This document shows positions 60,370 through 64,000 of a stretch of DNA of 64,000 nucleotides, in pieces. The stretch's first letter is position 1, and each line of letters starts with the position of its first letter. Both the position numbers and the translations under genes were made by a program. The DNA is taken from NCBI RefSeq assembly GCF_900890425.1, contig NZ_CAAHFG010000001.1, forward strand, positions 620,001 to 684,000. Direction: 5' to 3'. Origin of the DNA: Pontiella desulfatans (GTDB lineage: Bacteria > Verrucomicrobiota > Kiritimatiellia > Kiritimatiellales > Pontiellaceae). The notes beneath the pieces were generated by a model, which was not told the DNA's origin, searched no databases, and was given only the letters and a program-made list of their open reading frames with translations.

Positions 60370-63300
60370 ATGTCGTATATGGACAAGGTCGGTTTATGCA
60401 TTGGGCTTTCTGCCGGTTTGCTGGCGCATGATACCTTATCGCAGACCGCGTTCCAGCCCTACAGCGCACAGGGCGATAACCTGATCCATGTGACGACGGC
60501 CGATTTCGATGGCGTCGGGGCGAAGGATTATGTCGTCGGCATGAGCATTGAAGGCAAGGTGATCGCTTTCCAACGTCCGGCGCTCATTGTTGATCCAGCA
60601 TCCACCACCAACCGGTTGTGGGAATACCAGACACCTTGTTCGTTTAACATCATGATCGATGCGGGCGAGGCCATCACGAACAGCCCCGGCGACGAGGTGC
60701 TGGTTCCGGGAACGGATGGGCATTTGCGGATTCTTTCTTCAACGGGGGTGTTGCTTGAAGATTGGGCGGTCAGCGCAGGCGCGCTGTATAGTGTCGATGT
60801 CGGCGTCTCCAGCAGTGGAGCAATCCGCATTGTGACCGGCGGGGTGGATGGGCGGATCTATATCCTCGATGAAACCGGCGCGGTGCTTTCCAGCAGCCGT
60901 CCGCAGTCATGGGGCGTTGTTCGCCGCGTTGTGGCGGGCAACTATGATGGGGCCGGGGGCGACGAGGTTATTTCGTTCTACGACGACAATGCGTTCTCCG
61001 GTGGAAACTATTTTGAAATAACCGATCTCGATACGCTTTCCCGGCCAGCCTACTGGGGGGCGACGGGGTTGAACACCAACGATGTGCAGGAATCGATGGG
61101 ATGGACCGACAAGCAATTGCCCCACGCCTATGACATGGATGGCGATGGCGATGAGGAACTGGTCGGCCACTGGGGCGTGCTGCATCCGGAAAACGGGGCG
61201 GGCTCCCAGCTGCTTTCCACGATGCTGTCCACGGGTGAGCGGTTGCGGTTTCAGGAGGAATACGCGGATGTGTATGAAGATACGGATACCGGAAAATACC
61301 TTCTCCAACAGGGGATTCCGGGCAACTTCAGAAACTGGGCGGCCTACCCGGGGCCGGAAATGCTCACGATCTATGGCGACGATCTCTACATTTTGGATTA
61401 TGACACCGTAAATGAATCGGCCAATACGCGGTTTCGTGTGAAGGATTATGGTTATGCCCACACGCTGTATCACTTTACCGATGCAGCGCGCCTCGAGGAT
61501 CGCTCGGGCGGCCTGGATAAGGTTGTGCTCGCCGGCCCGGCAAACGGCGACGACCATTTCTATGTGGTCGGGTTGAACAGCAACCAGTGGAAGGAAGATG
61601 CGAAGACCATTGACGGAAACGGTGTGCTCGGCGACGTGCGCGGTTCGCTGGATGATCTAGCTCGGGACATCGATTCGTTTGCAGGAACCATTGCCGAGGG
61701 AGGCGAACCCATCTGGTACATCGACTATTTCGCGGGCTACCTAGGCCTCTGGGATAAAACCGATCCTTCATTGGTTGCGGAGCGGGCGGATGAGGTTGTG
61801 GCCGCAATGGGCGAATGGAACGAAGAGTTGTTCGGAAACGGATACGAGCCGCAGCGCATCTATTGGACGGCAAGTTTAAGCCCGGCATCCAACGGCACCA
61901 CGGTTCAGCACGCCGCCACCAATGGCCTTGAAAATGTCGCGGCCGCACTGGCCGAACGCGGGGCGCACTTTTGCATGATTATCGGGAAGGGCAACAACCT
62001 CTACATCAGTCCTGGCCATCTGGCGGATATCTTCGAGGCCTCAATCCATAATGGTCATTGCTACATGATGGCGCGCACGAAGGAACTTGCCGAAGCGCAC
62101 GATATCGATTCCTATAAACCGCACATGGACGCGGTGATTGCGCGGGCCGTCAGCCTGGGCGTCGCACCACCGAAAATCATGATCTGCACCAAGGGTGCTG
62201 TTTTTTCGGTCATGACGCCCTCGCAGGCCTCGACTTATTTCCCGGCCTACAAGGATGTCTTTGTTCCCGGAGTGGAAAACTCGAACGTCAGCGATCTGGA
62301 TTGGAGTTTCGCCGAGCGGGTGGGGCTCTGGCTCAACGGCGATGTCGAAAGCTGGGGATGCAATTCCATCGGGGACAATTTGACACCTAACCGGGTGACG
62401 GAATTCGGCGGCATGCGCAACGGACACGTGGTGCTGCGGCACCTGCTTTCGCAATATGCCCTCGGGGCCGATGTCTTCCGTATCACCTCAATCCAGGGCA
62501 AGGAGAATCCACTTTTCCTCCGCGATGGAACCGGGCCAGAATACAGCAGCGCCTATCGGCAGGGGATCTTCAACTTTCTGAAGATGGTCGAGGCTGGCAT
62601 CTACCCCAACACCCCCGACCGAAGCCGGCTCAAGGGGGTTTCTCCCGTGGCGGCCGCGCTGTACCAACCGAACCATACCCGGTTGCGGGAGCTGACCTAT
62701 AACCATAACTACAAGAACTATTCCGCCCCGCCGCAGGATTATGTAATCAATCATCTGGCCTGCTGGGATGCCTACAGGGATACGCCTGATGTCGATCTAA
62801 CCGTGATCATGCTGAACAACACGCGGCGGTGGGACAACCTGCTGCCCACTTCGCCGAGCGGATTTGTGCCGGTGGTTCCGTATTCAGATCGCGCGGCATT
62901 GGAATCCAACGCCTGGTGCAATCGTGCATTTCAGACCGATGGCGACAGCTGGGACGAGTTCGGGAGCCTGGCGACGGCCCGCGACACGATTGCCGCCGAG
63001 CTGGTGGCCCAGAAATTCAATCAGCTTTTCTATGTTGAGAACGAATGCTTCTGGCAGGTGACCCAGCAGAAGGATGATCCGGATACCCTGTTCGGGGTTT
63101 TTATGGATTCAAACACGCTTTCCCCGGCAAACCGTTCTGTTAACCTTAAATCCGGAAGCGCGGACGGTGTATGGGAAGTCTTCGATCAATTCGGCTCGCA
63201 GTTGATCCCGCTCGGCATACTGGCAGATCCCGGCGATGAAGTGGCTGTTGATATTCCTGCCGGTTCCGTTCGCCTGCTGGTACTCAAAAAACTCCAGCCG

Positions 63301-64000
63301 ATCACAGTCCCGGTCATGGGTATAGCCTGGGATGGCAGCAAGGAACCGGCCCTGGCGATCACCGGCATAGGCGGAATCATTGTTCCGGGCGGGCAGGGGA
63401 TTCGGGCGGGGGCATCGTCCACCGATGGAACATTCGGGTCGGCATTCAGCGGGGTGGAAACGACGGTTAACGGTTCCTATGAAGTCCGGGGAGTGGAGCA
63501 CAGTGCCGATAAAAGCCGCATCAGCGTGTCGATCACCAACAACACCGGGTCGGCCATCCAGCTCGAGTCCATGCTGTTCGACTATTGCCGCTGGTACGAT
63601 CTGTCGCCTTCCAAGATTTCTGTCAGCTATCTGTCGGGCGATCTCGCGGTCGCGGAGAACACTCTGCTGGCAACGATCTCCGGAAACAATATCTTGGGAT
63701 GGGTGGCTGATTATGACGACTTTGAAGTCACATTAACCAATCTCCCCGACTTCACATTGGCGAACAGCGAATATGCTGTTTTCCGGCTGGAGGGTTCTAA
63801 CGCTGTAGGTCAATACTCGGGTGGCGGAATTGATAATGTGGCGATTTCGATTTCCGGCCTTGCAAACTATGAATCCTGGGCCGCTCGCTTTGGACTCTAC
63901 AGTTCCAATGCCTGGAAAACCGCCGATCTGGAACCGGATGGTGTGGATAACTGGGGCGAATATCTTTTTGGCGGGCATCCGATGGTCGATGATGCCGACT
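60370..64000 (+). CDS. GH150 (lambda-carrageenase)-like secreted enzyme, 3' end outside window
   Basis: 1210 residues visible, open to the last base; the C-terminal end is cut off. ATG 60370 follows GAGGGATTCGAAA; the alternative ATG 60379 gives a cleaner signal (VGLCIGLSAGLLAHDTLSQ). Residues ~25-480 are FG-GAP/beta-propeller-like (TADFDGVGAKDYVVG, AYDMDGDGDEELVG). The middle, especially 'FAERVGLWLNGDVESWGCNS', 'GDNLTPNRV' and 'LRHLLSQYALGADVF', resembles my recollection of Pseudoalteromonas lambda-carrageenase (GH150). From ~981 it has a module like A/B of the preceding gene, then the shared C-terminal module begins (WGEYLFGGHPMVDDAD). It would cut the sulfated galactan backbone. The family call is by memory, not by search. 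Confidence 0.75.
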   Translation, partial: MSYMDKVGLCIGLSAGLLAHDTLSQTAFQPYSAQGDNLIHVTTADFDGVGAKDYVVGMSIEGKVIAFQRPALIVDPASTTNRLWEYQTPCSFNIMIDAGEAITNSPGDEVLVPGTDGHLRILSSTGVLLEDWAVSAGALYSVDVGVSSSGAIRIVTGGVDGRIYILDETGAVLSSSRPQSWGVVRRVVAGNYDGAGGDEVISFYDDNAFSGGNYFEITDLDTLSRPAYWGATGLNTNDVQESMGWTDKQLPHAYDMDGDGDEELVGHWGVLHPENGAGSQLLSTMLSTGERLRFQEEYADVYEDTDTGKYLLQQGIPGNFRNWAAYPGPEMLTIYGDDLYILDYDTVNESANTRFRVKDYGYAHTLYHFTDAARLEDRSGGLDKVVLAGPANGDDHFYVVGLNSNQWKEDAKTIDGNGVLGDVRGSLDDLARDIDSFAGTIAEGGEPIWYIDYFAGYLGLWDKTDPSLVAERADEVVAAMGEWNEELFGNGYEPQRIYWTASLSPASNGTTVQHAATNGLENVAAALAERGAHFCMIIGKGNNLYISPGHLADIFEASIHNGHCYMMARTKELAEAHDIDSYKPHMDAVIARAVSLGVAPPKIMICTKGAVFSVMTPSQASTYFPAYKDVFVPGVENSNVSDLDWSFAERVGLWLNGDVESWGCNSIGDNLTPNRVTEFGGMRNGHVVLRHLLSQYALGADVFRITSIQGKENPLFLRDGTGPEYSSAYRQGIFNFLKMVEAGIYPNTPDRSRLKGVSPVAAALYQPNHTRLRELTYNHNYKNYSAPPQDYVINHLACWDAYRDTPDVDLTVIMLNNTRRWDNLLPTSPSGFVPVVPYSDRAALESNAWCNRAFQTDGDSWDEFGSLATARDTIAAELVAQKFNQLFYVENECFWQVTQQKDDPDTLFGVFMDSNTLSPANRSVNLKSGSADGVWEVFDQFGSQLIPLGILADPGDEVAVDIPAGSVRLLVLKKLQPITVPVMGIAWDGSKEPALAITGIGGIIVPGGQGIRAGASSTDGTFGSAFSGVETTVNGSYEVRGVEHSADKSRISVSITNNTGSAIQLESMLFDYCRWYDLSPSKISVSYLSGDLAVAENTLLATISGNNILGWVADYDDFEVTLTNLPDFTLANSEYAVFRLEGSNAVGQYSGGGIDNVAISISGLANYESWAARFGLYSSNAWKTADLEPDGVDNWGEYLFGGHPMVDDAD

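Overview
The window reads as chromosomal DNA of a Gram-negative, marine, polysaccharide-degrading bacterium of the PVC group, most likely Kiritimatiellota (Pontiella-like). The reasons are a PEP-CTERM protein, a TamA/TamB outer-membrane pair, a meso-DAP-type murE, many formylglycine sulfatases beside galactan-type glycoside hydrolases, and large secreted proteins sharing a C-terminal module. The taxonomic call is an inference from gene content. Almost every gene is on the + strand. I saw no rRNA, tRNA, CRISPR array or insertion sequence.

Region 1 (1-9234) is housekeeping: the end of a secreted protein, a PEP-CTERM protein, a LOG-like protein (the only minus-strand gene), rlmN, a tamA/tamB-like pair, and an Rrf2 regulator with cysK. 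The Rrf2 promoter carries a perfect inverted repeat over its -10 box.

Region 2 (9499-31593) is the most unusual part. It is a single-direction run of eleven genes over 22 kb: a membrane PP2C phosphatase; a giant FHA + kinase + kinase + TM + SUMF1-fold protein; a large lipoprotein; an FHA protein whose tail repeats the motif DET-S/N-x-I/V-D; a double-FHA membrane protein; a SrfC-family P-loop protein; a SrfB-family actin/Hsp70-like ATPase; two membrane coiled-coil or helical-repeat proteins; and two lipoproteins. It looks like a trans-envelope machine built on SrfB/SrfC and controlled by reversible threonine phosphorylation and FHA docking. There are no type VI secretion genes beside it. A perfect hairpin-plus-T-tract terminator closes it.

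Region 3 (31714-39730) is the start of a division and cell-wall (dcw) cluster: mraZ, a 60-codon unknown ORF, rsmH, ftsL-like, ftsI, murE, murF, mraY. It stops after mraY.

Region 4 (39808-64000) is a locus for degrading sulfated galactan: a truncated Dabb-type ORF, four sulfatases, a GH2 enzyme, a PhoPQ-activated-type alpha/beta hydrolase, a GH50-type enzyme, a hybrid-looking sensor kinase with a NarL/LuxR-type regulator, a receiver-only paralogue, a large modular secreted protein, and a GH150 (lambda-carrageenase)-like enzyme that runs off the end. Five transcription units here are each preceded by a 20-bp lux-box-like site with the pattern ACCTRKAGRTTYYWCYMG. This suggests a local regulon driven by the adjacent LuxR-type response regulator.
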